From Begonia masoniana (lineage: Eukaryota; Streptophyta; Magnoliopsida; Cucurbitales; Begoniaceae), in contig CM039502.1 of assembly GCA_022432975.1 (NCBI GenBank), positions 610,375 through 674,374 of the forward strand: DNA of 64,000 bases. Direction: 5' to 3'. Below, one piece after another: positions 48,146 to 61,200 of the stretch. The first letter of the stretch is position 1. The number at the start of each line of letters is the position of its first letter. Below the pieces are notes generated by a model. That model ran no database searches. It was not told the origin of the DNA and worked only from the letters and a program-made list of their open reading frames with translations. Made by a program: the position numbers and the translations under genes.

Positions 48146-51100
48146 ATGGAGTTTTCTCAGGAAGATTTCGATCGCCTCCTCCTGTTCGAGCACACCAGAA
48201 AAGTTACCAAAGTTAACTATGCCAAGGACCCTCTTGACGCAGATGTTCGCATATTTAACCTTTTCCTTCATTTATTATCCTTTAAACACTACTGTATTTC
48301 TATTCTCACTACTTTACTCTCTTTGCATCCATTATATTAGCAACCCTATATACTTTTTTACTTTGCATCCTCGGATGCTTGGTAACCACTCATTGGTTAT
48401 TTACACTTGTTGTGGACTGAGATGTCTTCGATGCATATGCTTGTTTGAAAATTTTGTTCTTTTTTTCTTGTTTTCATTTCATTATTAGCTGATGTTCCTC
48501 AGAATCTATTGAAGTGGGGAGGAGCATTGCTCGAATTGTCACAGTTCCAAAATGTTGCAGACTCCAAGGCTATGATCAAAGGTTTATGGTTTTTCTTACC
48601 AAGTATAATTGTTCCGTGGTGGTGTCGTACTGTACTTTAGGAGCCATCTCTTTCAGACGGAATTTGCTCAAGTTTATTATGTATAGCAACTGACATGAAT
48701 TATGTAGATGCTGAGCTAAAGCTGGAGGAGGCTTTGCGAATCAATCCTCTCAAGCATGAAGCGTCACGGTGTCTGGGAAATGCTCACACATGCAGCATTT
48801 CTAACACCTAACTCCGAAGAGGCAAAAGTTTATTTTGATAAAGCACATGAATGCTTCCAAAAAGCTGTTGATGGGATAATTTTTTGATCTTTTTTTGTTT
48901 AACACAACCTTTCTATCTTTTCAAACACGAAAGAAGCTTGACATAGGATTTTTCTGTTGTAGGACCACAGTAATGAACTCTATCTCAAGTCTTTGGAAGT
49001 CACAACAAAGGTGATTACTTTGTGATTGGAAGAGGCCCTTGTATTTTAAATCCTTTTATTATGGTTGCTTTGTTTGTAGAATTTTAGAAATGTGGGGTGT
49101 TACATACTATTGTCATTAGTTTATTGGGTAAATTCCAAAAATCATCTTAAAGTATGCCAAATTCTCGAAAAAACCCTCTGACTTTAAGTCTTCCCGGTCA
49201 AAACCTCAAACTATAAAAAATGATAAAAAAAAACCCTGGCGGGGGGCCGAATTATAATTCAGGAGGCCGAATTGTAATTAGGGGGGCCGATAGCCCCCTG
49301 ATAGTCCCCCGAATCCGAAATTACACGGAATTCGAGGGGCCGCACTGTTCATGCGGGGGGCCGCATGAACAGTAACGGGGGGCCGCATGAACAGTAACGG
49401 GAGTCCGAATTTTTGGGCAGCTCCCCTACTCTATAATTATTCTTCATTATTTTTAAATAATTTTAAAAAATACCAAATTATATTCAATTCACTTAAAATT
49501 TTTACCACATATTCATCACATCATAGGAAGATAATGTAAAAATTTTCGTGATTTGTTTAAATTGTTTATAATTTAATATAATTGTTTATCAAATAATGTC
49601 ATTAAAATTACAATATATCGCACAAGTGTTATAAAATCACGAAACTTTTTACATTATCTTGCCATGATGTAATGAACATGTGGTAAAAATTTAAAATAAA
49701 TTGAATATGATTTGGTATTTTTTAAAAAATTAAATCTTCATTTCTTCTTCAGACTTCAATTTGAGGCTTTAAACGATATATTTTGAGCCCGAAAAAGGCT
49801 GTCATGGGTTGTACCCAATCAATGTGTGTAGATCTCTGAGCGAGATTCAATTTGATATTTTTTCAACTGCAATCGAATACCCATAGTAAAAGTTATGGCC
49901 CTTTGAAGTTGAAGAAGTCACTAATTTGTAAAAAATTTCATTAATTTGTATAAAAATATTAAAAAATCACGAAACTTTTTATATTACATTTCCATAATGT
50001 AATGAATATATGGTAAAAAGTTCAATTGAATTGAATATGATTTAGTATTTTTTTATTAATTTATAAATAAAAAATAAAAAAATGCCCCCGCAGATAAATT
50101 AATATTTTTTTATTAAAATTGAAATTTTACCATATATTCATTACATTATGGAAATGTAATATAAAAAGTTTCGTGATTTTTTAACATTTTTATACAAATT
50201 AATGACTTCTTCAACTTCAAAGGACCATAATTTTTGCTACGGGTATTCGATTGCAGCTGAAAAAATATCAAATTGAATCTCGCTCAGAGATCTACACACA
50301 TTCATTGGGTAAAACCCATGACAGCCTTTTTCGGGCTCAAAATATATCGTTTAAAGCCTCAAATTGAAGTCTGAAGAAGAAATGAAGATTTAATTTTTTA
50401 AAAAATACCAAATCATATTCAATTTATTTGAAATTTTTACCACATGTTCATTACATCATGGCAAGATAATGTAAAAAGTTTCGTGATTTTATAACACTTG
50501 TGCGATATATTGTAATTTTAATGACATTATTTGATAAACAATTATATTAAATCATAAACAATTTAAACAAATCACGAAACTTTTTACATTATCTTCCCAT
50601 AATGTGATGAATATGTGGTAAAAATTTTAAGTGAATTGAATATAATTTGGTATTTTTTAAAATTATTTAAAAATAATGAAGAATAATTATACAGTAGGGG
50701 AGCTGCCCAAAAATTCGGACCCCCGTTACTGTTCATGCGGCCCCCCGCATGAACAGTGCGGCCCCCCGAATTCCGTGTAATTTCGGATTCGGGGGGCTTA
50801 GCCCCCCTAATTACAATTCGGCCCCCCGAATTACAATTCGGCCCCCCCGCAAGGGGTTTTTTTGATCATTTTTTATAGTCGGAGGGTTTTTTCGAGAATT
50901 TGGCATACTTCAAGGTGATTTTTGGAATTTACCTAGTTTATTTGTATCATTTAGTATGTCTTCGTACAAGTTACTATAATGTGATTAATTTCATCACTTA
51001 GGGTCTAGGCCCTGAAAGAAGGTGCGTCGATATGTTGGGTCCCAGTTATAGCTTTACTATTTGGTCTTGGGAGGGGTCAGATTCTCAAGGAGAGTCTGCA

Positions 51101-51685
51101 TCTAATAGATTTGTTTTTACTTTGATGGTTATTGAACGCATCAATGCGTTATTTTTGAGGCACTTGTCACTGCACCAACAACTACAGCTACAAGTGGGCC
51201 ATTACCTTACTTTATATAGTCTATAGCAGCCTTGCCATACATTTCGGGTTGGCTCCCCGATCGGATAGTCACTATGCTTTGCTTTGGTCGGTAAGCACCT
51301 CGGCCGTCTACGCAGGAATCTTAAGGCAAAAGGCATACTTTCTTTCTTCTAAGCTTCTTCAATAGCTTCGCATTAGTTGGTGTGAAATCCTGTCTTCACA
51401 AGCTCGATCATATGGTAATTCCAAAGAATGCACATGACACTGGTAAACAACAAGTTTTAATGGTTAACTATGGTTTATTATTTTTATAATTAACTTAAAA
51501 CTGAAAATATTTCCTTTATTCTTTAATCATCTAATTTTTTTTTGGGAAGAATTTAAATGAAAAGCTTTACTCTAGTGATATTGAAGTTAATGACCCTGTT
51601 CACTCAGACACCAGACTTTGGGATTGATCAACAGATTGCTGACGGGCCATCAGCTACTTCTGCGTCTGCTTCCTCATTTCCAGAG
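48146..51685 (+). pseudogene. TOM20: TOM20-like mitochondrial import receptor copy, broken
   Basis: Exon 1 (48146-48244) encodes MEFSQEDFDRLLLFEHTRKV to NYAKDPLDAD. Exon 2 (48503-48581) encodes NLLKWGGALLELSQFQNVAD. Exon 3 (48708-48872) encodes LKLEEALRINPLKHEASRCL then GNAHT, where the frame is lost before FLTPNSEEAKVYFDKAHECF. Exon 4 (48963-49010) encodes DHSNELYLKSLEVTTK. A candidate next exon (51608-51685) encodes TPDFGIDQQIADGPSATSAS. Plant TOM20 is a tail-anchored receptor on the mitochondrial outer membrane. Here exon 3 has a net loss of two bases (or gain of one) and then a stop, its donor reads GAT|GGG instead of GT, and the C-terminal membrane anchor was not found downstream. A 1.8-kb foldback element lies between exons 4 and 5. 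I judge it a pseudogene. Confidence 0.75.
49126..50933. mobile_element. Mutator-like foldback element with 9-bp target duplication
   Basis: TAGTTTATT flanks both ends exactly (49117-49125 and 50934-50942). The element is one large hairpin: arms of about 0.85-0.93 kb, starting GGTAAATTCCAAAAATCA on each side, meet around a short AT-rich loop near 50060-50110. The outer arm parts are rich in GGGGGCCGAATT and GCATGAACAGT, the inner parts AT-rich. There is no coding sequence. A 9-bp duplication with very long inverted ends is the mark of non-autonomous Mutator-like (MULE) elements. Confidence 0.85.
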
Positions 51686-51699
51686 GTTAGTTTTACCAA

Positions 51700-53010
51700 T
51701 TAATTTTGATGCAACATTATTATTCATCACAGGGACAGGCATGAGTTTAATTTTGGATACCAATTGTTAGGCTTTTTAAATGAATTATATGGTGAAGTTT
51801 GGAAAGACATTTAATTTTATCGCTTCATTTGCCCCTTGTGGGGAAATATATTTTGTATTGAACCCAAAACCATAGATGTGCTGCCACGTCACCGACTCCG
51901 ACCTGGTTGCGTGGAACAAAATAAGAGCCCTACCCAATCATTGCAGAGCGCGTGGATATTTTCAAAGGGTTGCCCAATTAAAACAAGGCAATATGCTTTG
52001 ATGTGCACAAAACAAAGAAATCATATTAAATAATTAAAATAAACGTAGGTGAGGGGGTGAGAACACGAAAATAAAAAAGGCGGCGTTCTCAATAATTTAA
52101 TTAAAGAATAATAGAAAATATTTCCACAAAAGACAAATCATGTGTTTATTTTAATTAATTAATATTAAATTAGTTGAATATTATTTAGAGGCTAATCCAT
52201 CGCTTTCTTGGATTTTCAAGTTGCTGATATAATTTAGCATTTACTTGGGGGTGAACGGCTGTCATTAATAATTAATTACATTAATTTTGGTGAGATTTGT
52301 TTTTTGAGGTAGGATAAAAATATTCAATTTTTACCCTCTCAACAATATGTACATTATACACCCAGATAATAATGGAATGCGGGGCCCACATAACATAACA
52401 GATGGTAGATAGATGGTTCTGCTACGGTGGAAGCGACAGCACAATATTGGGCTGGGCCCTTTCCCTCTCCTCCACAGTAAAGGCCACACGAGTAAGGTCT
52501 ATTTCATGGGTCCCACTTTCCAGTTTCCACGTGCCTCCCATTTTTTCTTCTCTGTAGTCAGTTCTCTCTTAAGAACCATGGCTATTATTCTTTCTTCAGG
52601 AAGATTTTAAAGTGTCTTACTAACTCATAAGACTAAGATTTAAATTACATTTTATTAAAAAATTTCAACTACACCTCTATTTATTATATGATCTTCAAAA
52701 CAGTTGATTAATACTATGATATAGAAATAATTTGAACAATAATTTAACATAAATATTAAAAAGGCAATTGAATGTAATTAGATAGTTTTTATTAAATTAT
52801 ATACACTATTTATTTAGAGTTTTTAGTTAGATTGCAAGTATAGTTTCTTTATCATCATTGTTGTCTTTTGCATATATACATGTATAATCTTGGATAGTGT
52901 AGTTTACATAAATCATTTATTGCTGCCGTTTTTTTTCTCTTCTTCTTTCTCATCTACTGTTCATCATCTTCCTGCTTTCTCTGTTCTTCGAACCAGTACA
53001 AACTTCATTA
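51700..53010. other. Region between TOM20 copy and gag fragment; probable copia LTR at its end
   Basis: No gene recognised. The last 200-400 bases before 53018 should be a copia 5' LTR, because a primer-binding site follows, but no second LTR is present to fix its limits. Confidence 0.4.
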
Positions 53011-53017
53011 TTCAACG

Positions 53018-54140
53018 TGGTATCAGAGCTCCATATGGCATTCACTAGTTCAACCATTTCCTCCTCTCTCTCAACCCCTTGTTTCCTCCTCCTCTCTTCC
53101 ATCCTTTCCCGCCGTAAATCAAACATTAACAACAAAATTAACCTCCACAAATTACCTTGTGTGGAAGATTCAAATTCTTCATGTCGTCACCGCCAATGGG
53201 ATTGCCAATATGCTCGATGGATCCTGTCCCCCTCCTCATCTGGATAATCTCTCCTCTCAACCCAATCCTGAATTTACTCTTTGGCAACGGTACAACAGTC
53301 TTTTACTGAGCTGGATTTTTTTCTTCAATGTGAGAAGATCTGCTTCCCCAGTTCATCGCCTTTACGATCGCCAGTGATGTCTGGAAAGCCTTGGCGCTTC
53401 GTTTTGCTTCTTCATCCCTTGTGCGTATTACAGATCTTCAAAATCAACTTCACTGTATCTCCAAAGATGGAGTTTCTGCCGCTGCCTATATCCACAAGAT
53501 TACCTCCCTTTGCAACACTTTGGCTGCTATCGGGCAAACCGTCGCCTAATAAGACCACCTCCTATATTTCTTGGGCAGTTTGGGTAGCGAGTATAACGCA
53601 TTTGTGACTTCGATCACAAATCGCTCCGATCAGCCACCGCTCGAAGAAATCTACAGCCTCCTCCAAAGTTATGATTTTCGGCTAGAGAAACAGAAGCTCG
53701 CGATCAGTCTCCTGACACCGACTCAGCTTCAGGTGAATGCCGCCTACCAGTGTTCGTTCCGTCCACCCTGAAGTCCTCGGCCCCAATTTCCGCCTCGCCC
53801 CATTATCCCGTCGGGTTATTAGCAGAACACTGGGTATTCTAACATCTGGCCCCTTTTGCAGGCCACCTCTTGGAGGCCGACTCAGCCCAACAGGCCTCGG
53901 TGCCAGATCTGCAATAAAGTGAGCCACTCGGCCCTAAAATGCTATTATCTCTCTTCTGCAGCCCACCTAACTACCTTACCTTCTGACCCGACCCAAGTCC
54001 CCTACCCATCAGCCCATCCCAACTCATCCTTTAACCATTGCCAGCCCGACCCATCAGCCCATATCCACTCAGCCCTTGCTCATCACCTGCCCGATCCGAC
54101 CTTTTCCCTCTTGAACCGAACCTTCCTCCACCCAATTTAA
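53018..54140 (+). pseudogene. Truncated copia element: primer-binding site and gag
   Basis: TGGTATCAGAGC at 53018-53029 is a perfect initiator tRNA-Met primer-binding site. Gag follows from about 53035: MAFTSSTISSSLSTP, then after frame changes NQTLTTKLTSTNYLVWKIQI, LDGSCPPP, TIASDVWKALALRFASSS, LGSLGSEYNAFVTSITNRSD and a CCHC knuckle CQICNKVSHSALKC near 53895. At least three frameshifts or stops. No protease, integrase or RT follows and there is no second LTR, so this is a 5'-end remnant. Confidence 0.85.
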
Positions 54141-54149
54141 GTCTCTAGA

Positions 54150-54890
54150 ATCATCTCTTTTCTCCCTCACCGACTTTCGCCGGCCTCCTCCCCACTTCAT
54201 TCCTCAACGGTTTTCACAATAAATTCAAGAATAAAATACTTAAATAATAGAAGCCAAAGATGACATCTTCACAAGGCGGAAAAATGTTATATTATTCCAA
54301 TAAATTCATAGTATTTTAATTTCTCCCTTTCAACATCCCAATCTTATATTTTATTACATAAAATAATTTACTTCAATTTAATATCAAATTAAGATAAAAG
54401 AACATTTATACGTTGACATATTAATATTTTCATTTATTTATCCATTAACAACTCCACCGTTGAAGAATTTTTGTGTCGATTAGTCGAAATGTAAGAACGA
54501 AAACAATAGACAGAACAAGTGTCTTGTTGCAACTTATTGTTGGATGCGATGAGTAGTTCATTGTTCTCGTACCCGTTGTTGTGAACTGTAGGACGCAATG
54601 GATCGATGCTCCATTGGCCGTCCACTATGAACTTTATCTACAAAGTTAGCTGCAATTGCTTAGAACTCAGATGAAGTATGAGGGATTAGATCATTATAAC
54701 ATATAACAGAGTTATACCTCATATCTTCCTCGATATAATTTCAGGCACAAGAAAATATCAAAATCATAACTTCCTCCATTTTTCAAGACTGCAACTCCCT
54801 TCTACTGCTTGCTGCTTCCTTCTTCTTCCTAATACGGTTGTGTCTAAGCTTTTTCTTTTTCTGGGTAAACCTTAAAGTCTTGGTGAATCA
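54150..54890. other. Spacer, no recognised gene
   Basis: Mostly AT-rich; a 63-codon minus-strand frame at 54434-54625 shows no known family. Confidence 0.4.
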
Positions 54891-54893
54891 ACT

Positions 54894-55950
54894 ATGGCGG
54901 ATGGCGAAGTCTGTGTCTCTGAGACGACCGTTGTATTTCAAACAGAAAATGTTGCTTCTCCTTGTAAACATCGCGATTCCTTCCGGATACCCCACGCCCG
55001 CCTCTTCCTTTCAAGGTCTTTCTCCTTCTATTTTCCTTACTTCTTCCTGTCTCTTCTCTTGTTCTCTTACCTTTTTGTTTGCTTAACGCGAGGGGGAAAT
55101 AGGATGGATAAATGGGTTATTTTGGTTTTTTTTTTTGTTCATTTATTTGGTTGTGGGAGAAATCGGGCGTGTTTCTTTTCTTGTACATTTTCTTCCTTTA
55201 GCGTGTTTGGCTACCGAGAAAATCACTCAGAAAATGCTCACACCCAATCATTTTTTCTGCTCCATTTCAGACTCCAAATCCCAAGACAATATGAATCCAA
55301 GGGAGAGTGAAGACGAGTCATTTTTTCCACCAGATGAGAAAGAAGAAAGCGAGAGAAGATGACTATGGAAGTTTTCAACAACCCCGGAAGAAAAGAAGAT
55401 TACCTGAATCACCAAGAACTTGGGCTATTTGGCAGGCCGGGATCCGGGATGTAAGTTCCAAAGGTATTTTATTTGCTTGTTGAAGCTTTACTTTAAGTTT
55501 GACATTTTGCATTGGTTAACATAGATTAGTTGTTTTAGCTGTTGAAAGTGAAATATGTGAAGTGAGAGGAGGTGCTAAATCTAGGAACTCTGCTGGTAAA
55601 GATATTGGCCGTAATCAATTATGAAGTCGCCTTCAGCAACTTGAGTCAAAGCTTTCCACGGTGCTCCATTCTTTGAAGTTTACTACAGAAGATTGTGTGA
55701 TATCAAATGTTGGTTTAATCGAATGTTATTACATATTAGTGAATTGCACAATCTTGTCTTGTAATGTAAAAAGGATGATAGTTAGATACAACATTTAAAT
55801 ATTGTGTCATGCAAATATTTTGATGGCGACAAATGTTCTCACATTTCAGACCTGACAATCACATTTTCAGTCTTGATTTGTGTTTCAAGGTTGAAGAAAG
55901 TTACCCTGATGACTTGGAAAAACTTTCTGATGCTTGGGAGTTTCAGGAAA
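54894..55950 (+). pseudogene. Unrecognised gene, probably broken
   Basis: Several exon-like pieces share orientation. 54894 onwards reads MADGEVCVSETTVVFQTENV then ASPCKHRDSFRIPHARL. A piece ending in a good GTAAGT donor near 55451 reads PRKKRRLPESPRTWAIWQAG then IRD. A piece starting after TTTTAG near 55540 reads VESEICEVRGGAKSRNSAGK, then a stop, then SRLQQLESKLSTVLHSL. A piece near 55890-55950 reads KVEESYPDDLEKLSDAWEF. The text is protein-like, with a basic nuclear-signal-like KKRR and a possible coiled coil, but I do not recognise the family. The 55.3-kb exon changes frame and the TGA in the next exon interrupts an otherwise open line, so the copy looks defective. Confidence 0.4.
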
Positions 55951-57207
55951 CTAAGATTCTTTCTCTCACTCGAAGTTTTCATTTGTTTTTTCTTGTTCTT
56001 GTGATTTTGGATAAGTCTGCTCGTTTTCTTTACCTAAATTTGTTGGAAATTTGCTTCCCATTCGTAATTGGACCTATTCTTCATCGACTTCATGGGCTCA
56101 AGCTTGTTTATGGTCGTCAAATCATGTTGGTTCTTAAAATTGACGTAAGCGTGTGAACTCGAAGAATCAGTACTCCCTTTGAAATATGATGCCCACTTTT
56201 CTTCCGTTTCCGTAGTTATTATTTAGTTATTATTATCACGGTGACAGAGCTTGATTGGTCCAATTCAAAAGCGTGCCATTTCGCCGTTGCTGTTTGTTTT
56301 ACTTCATTTTCCATGTCTGATTGTTCATTGCTTTGTTTTTAGTATTTTTTAAAAACTTGTGTATGATTCAACAAAACTATGCGCGTTTTATTGAATTGTA
56401 CGTGGAAGAGCTTGATAATCGATCTAACCCTCTGCTCCAAATAAAAATGAATTATTGAATAGAAACTGTCTGGTCATCTCACTTTTTAATGTCATTAAAT
56501 AACTCCTTTTCAGATACGGCCTAGCTGAGCTAATATTTGGTTTTCTGCTACCTGAAAGTCTATATATTCAATCAATACTACTCTATATCGTTGCATGTTA
56601 TTGGACATTCATTAGAAAATTGTCAGCCAGTTCAGAATTTAAGCATAAAACATAAATTTCCGCTTTCAAACAAAACCTGGCCGATGCTTCTACAAAATTG
56701 TATGCAAACGTCTTTGTTAACTAAAATAATTATTTTGAAATACAACTGGCCAAAGCTGCAGCATAATTGGAGTGATCTGTCAGTAGTTTTCCTGTAATTT
56801 GACTTGTCCTTCTATTTGCTGCCTGTCCAAGGCTGCAGCATAATTGTGGTGACCTATAAGTAGTATTCCTGTGGTTTAGCTTATACTTTTTGTTGCCTTT
56901 TTACTTGTCTATTTTTTTTTTTTAAATAATTCAATTGCAGTTCACATTTGAGTTCTTATTTGAAGATTAGAATTTTATTTTTTTCTGGAGTTTATTATGA
57001 GATTGAGCAAAGCTTTGTTAGTCTCCCATACAAATAATTTAATTTAGTCATACTGAAATCAATCTTTAACAAATTCAGAAAGATCGTGTAGAGACAGCAA
57101 ATAAACTCATAATCTCTCTGATCGACTACATACCCACGAAAGAGTAAGCCTAGTCTGCAAGCTTTTTCCGACCATATAACACAGATTTTGTAAAATAAAA
57201 AATACCC

Positions 57208-57465
57208 ATCAACAGTAACACCACATTAAAATTCCACAAACATTCAACACAAACGTTATCTAGCAAGAGAGTCGAGATTCGACACCAACAACACAATATC
57301 TCTGTAGACAAAATTATCTATAATTACTCTCCAAATAGCTATAAAAAATACCAGCGATAGAAGCTTTTCCGTAACAGTAACACCACATTAAAATTCCACA
57401 AACATTCAACACAAAGATTAACCAGCAAGACAGTCAGAGATTCGACAGCAACAACACAAAAAAGC
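57208..57465. repeat. ~90-bp direct duplication
   Basis: CAGTAACACCACATTAAAAT, then TCCACAAACATTCAACACAA occur at about 57213 and again at about 57375, followed in both by AGCAAGA and GAGATTCGACA. They lie in material that ends in an hAT-type terminus near 57931. Confidence 0.8.
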
Positions 57466-57739
57466 TGTACCTATTAGGAGTCAATAATAGCGAGAGAAAA
57501 ATAAAAAGCAGCCTTCAACAAAGAGTCGAGATTTGATAAGTTGTCGAGGCCTCGAGGGAACGAAAGCGGTTGTCCGCAACGACCAGACGCCGGAGAGGCC
57601 GAGAGTTTGCAAGTCTGCGACTTGGGAGAAGAAGAAAACCCTAAGTTAGAAGAAGAAATTAGAAATAAACAGATTTTAAGACGGAAGGTGGACGTGGACC
57701 GGTTTGATTTTCTTAATTTGCAAGGGATTCAAATATAGG

Positions 57740-57931
57740 TTTTTCCAGAAAGCCTAAAATCACGGTTCGATTCGGTTACTGTGATTCTGAATGATCCAAA
57801 CTAAAAACCGAACCAATATATTGGGTTCTTACAAAATATAACCGAAATTCGGTTTTATTTTGCTCAAACCCTACTAATTCGAAACCGATTACACCGGTTC
57901 TGGTCTGGTTCATCAGTTTTGCCCATCCCTA
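57740..57931. mobile_element. Right end of an hAT-like element (partial)
   Basis: Sequence rich in AACCGAA and CCGGTTCTGG ends TTTTGCCCATCCCTA, the same kind of terminus as the elements at 45273 and 63949. A matching left end with target duplication was not found, so the element is truncated or its left end has decayed. The 65-codon frame at 57541-57738 is not called. Confidence 0.45.
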
Positions 57932-58240
57932 ATAATTTATGTCATCGATTACAAAGCACAATATTAATGTCTGCTAAGTTGCATAATCATCTTTTGTTGT
58001 GCTCCCTATATCAGTTCTTGAGATGTCAACCAATTCAGTTCAGTAACTTTTCTTGTAGCAACTCATTAAATTTGAAGACAAACTTTAGGTAATTTAGAAG
58101 GCAAAAATAATTTGTTAACAAGCAACGGAATAAAAAAATCAATTATATTTCGCCTTGAGTTGTCCAATCATAGCAGGTGGTTAGATAATAATCTAGTAAC
58201 ATACTATAATAAATTAAACTATTCAGGCTCCAAATACAAG

Positions 58241-61200
58241 TTAACAAGGATTAAAAAGAAATATTCCAACCTTCAAAGCTTCAAGTATTTTCTCTTTCTT
58301 TCCATCAGCAAAATTATACAAGTATAGTTCACCAAAATTTGCAAGTTCCTATCAGAAAATGATATCATTAGTATTTACTTCAGAAGCCAACTAACAACAT
58401 ACTACAACTGATAAAATAGAATGAAGAAATGCATTTTTTAAACTTTCATTATGGAATGCACTCTTTTAGTAGGGTAGAGTTTTGTACTTCCCAATTCCAA
58501 CTTTTATCTTCTAACTCATTAAATCAAACAGGTAAAATACTAATGAAAAATAATATGCTTTAGAAAGTTTTTCACCTGCTTATATTCTAGGGAAGATATT
58601 TTCTCATCCTGAAATAAAAGAAAAAAAAATAAAAATTTATGTTCAATTATAAATAAGAGAAAACACAAAACAATATAATCGAATATAATTGTAAAATATC
58701 GTCGTCATAAAATATCTGTACAATGTAGTTTAAACACGAGCAGATTTGTAAAATAAGTTTTGAAAAATTTCATCAAGCTAAACTTACCAAACCAGATACA
58801 ATGTTTTGCAATTGACGCAAATCAAAGTCAATATCATAATGAGATTTTTGAACTCCAACAACCTATTTTACAAGTCAAAAGATCGTGTCATGTATACAAC
58901 ATTTAACAGAAAATGATTAGCAAGTTGTATCTACATTAAAGGGCATACATGCTCATTTTTCTTCAACATCTTATTATCTAAGTTCTCAATCCGTTGCTTA
59001 AGATGCCTCTTTGTTGCCTGCCAATGAGAAGAATTGATGATATACTAAAATTATACCCACATTTTCCATATGGAATTGAACATATAAAAATAAGTGCTTG
59101 ATTTTATAAAATGAGCATTTGTCCATCGAGTAGAACACAAATTTGAACAGAAAAATAAAATTTCTAAACATATTAAAAACTATAAACATATTTTTGGAAG
59201 CTGCAACACCACTGCTACAAAATTTAGTTAAATAAAAAAGTTTGCCTACATATAACTAATGATATCATTAGTATTTACTTCAGAAGCCAACTAACAACAT
59301 ACTACAACTGATAAAATAGAACGAAGAAATGCATTCTTTAAACTTTCATTATGGAATGCACTCTTTTAGTGGGGTAGAGTTTTGTACTTCCCAATTCCAA
59401 CTTTTATCTTCTAACTCATTAAATCAAACTGGTAAAATACTAATGAAAAATAATATGCTTTAGAAAGTTTTTCACCTGCTTATATTCTAGGGAAGATATT
59501 TTCTCATCCTGAAATAAAAGAAAAAAAGAATAAAGATTTATGTTCAATTATAAATAAGAGAAAGCACAAAATAATATAATCGAATCTAATTGTAAAATAT
59601 CGTCGTCATAAAATATATGTACAATGTAGCTTAAACACGAGCAAATTTATAAAATAAGTTTTGAAAAATTTCATCAAGCTAAACTTACCAAACCAGATAC
59701 AATGTTTTGCAATTGACGCAAATCAAAGTCAATATCAGGATGAGATTTTTGAACTCCAACAACCTATTTTACAAGTCGCAAGATCGTGTCATGTATACAA
59801 CATTTAACAGAAAATGATTAGCAAGTTGTATCTACATTAAATGGCATACATGCTCATTTTGCTTCAACATCTTATTATCTAAGTTCTCAATCCGTTGCTT
59901 AAGATGCCTCCTTGTTGCCTGCCAATGAGAAGAATTCATGATATACTAAAATTATACCCACATTTTCCATATGGAATTGAACCTATAAAAATAAGTGCTT
60001 GATTTTATAAAATGAGCATTTGTCCATCGAGCAGAACAAAAATTTAAACAAAAGAATAAAATTTCTAAACTTATTAAAAACTATAAACTTATTTTTGGAA
60101 GCTGCAACACCACTGCTACCAAATTTAGTTAAATAAAAAAGTTTGCCTACATATAACTAATCCATAAAAAAAAAGATGCTAAATGTAACTTGAGAGCACC
60201 ATGAATTAGGTTAGGGTTAAAAGATTATGCTAATAGAGTGTCTCATTCAACGAAAAACGTTTTCATTTGCTATTGTTATAGTCATGGGAACTTACAGCCA
60301 GAGCTTCTGTCACATGCTCTAGATATTTGGTCAAATTTGAGACAGCATTGGCCATATTTCGCTTTGTCACACACATAAGATCGGAGAACGAAAAGCCCTA
60401 ACATGCAGAAATAAAATGTATGACAAAAAGTGTCATTCAAGTTAAGAATTACAATCATAGTTTCTGAAAAGAAAAACAAATGTATGAATAATATATGTTT
60501 GAAATTTAGACTTTGCAAAAACACTTGAAGTAGTAACAAAAAACAATTAAAAATCTAGAAAAAAAAGGTTAGATGTAGAAAATATTTAACTTTTCAATTC
60601 CATCATATTAAGTCTTTTTTTATCTGGATGTACCTTCCACCACATGTATCCGCAGCCTAGAGCACCCAAGCTAGCCGCTGGAATTATCAGGGATGTCATA
60701 TTACCTGAGATTAATTATATAAATTAATATATTTTAGTAAATCAGACGATTTTCACAGTTAAGAATACACTTTGTATTTTGTAATAAAAAAGATCGTATA
60801 AGTCGAAAAAATCTGATCCACGCCAATGTAAATTTAAGATTAAGATTGATTGAAAATACCACTATATCCAGAATTTTCATTACGAACAGTAATCTGACAA
60901 TTATATCCTAGCAGCCGAACCTCCATGGCTAAGGGGCGAACCTGTGCAAAAATTAAAAGAAATTTAATCATGCAAGGGACTACATATAATCTTTCTAGTA
61001 TTCAACTGCATTATAATTGGTCAGTGCCTGAGCTGCAGCTGCAGCAGCAACAGCATTAGAGTAATCAGAATCACACTTTGATTGCTCTTTGGACTTCTCC
61101 AAATCCTTCACTAGTGCCTGTAAGCCCAGAAAAATAAAACATAATGCATTATATAGTCCCATGTCATGAGATTGCCAAACTCGTGATCATGAATACACAA

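Noticed and set aside
57541..57738. 65-codon plus-strand frame with charged C-terminal half
   Set aside because: It runs into hAT-like terminal sequence and has no family match I can recognise.
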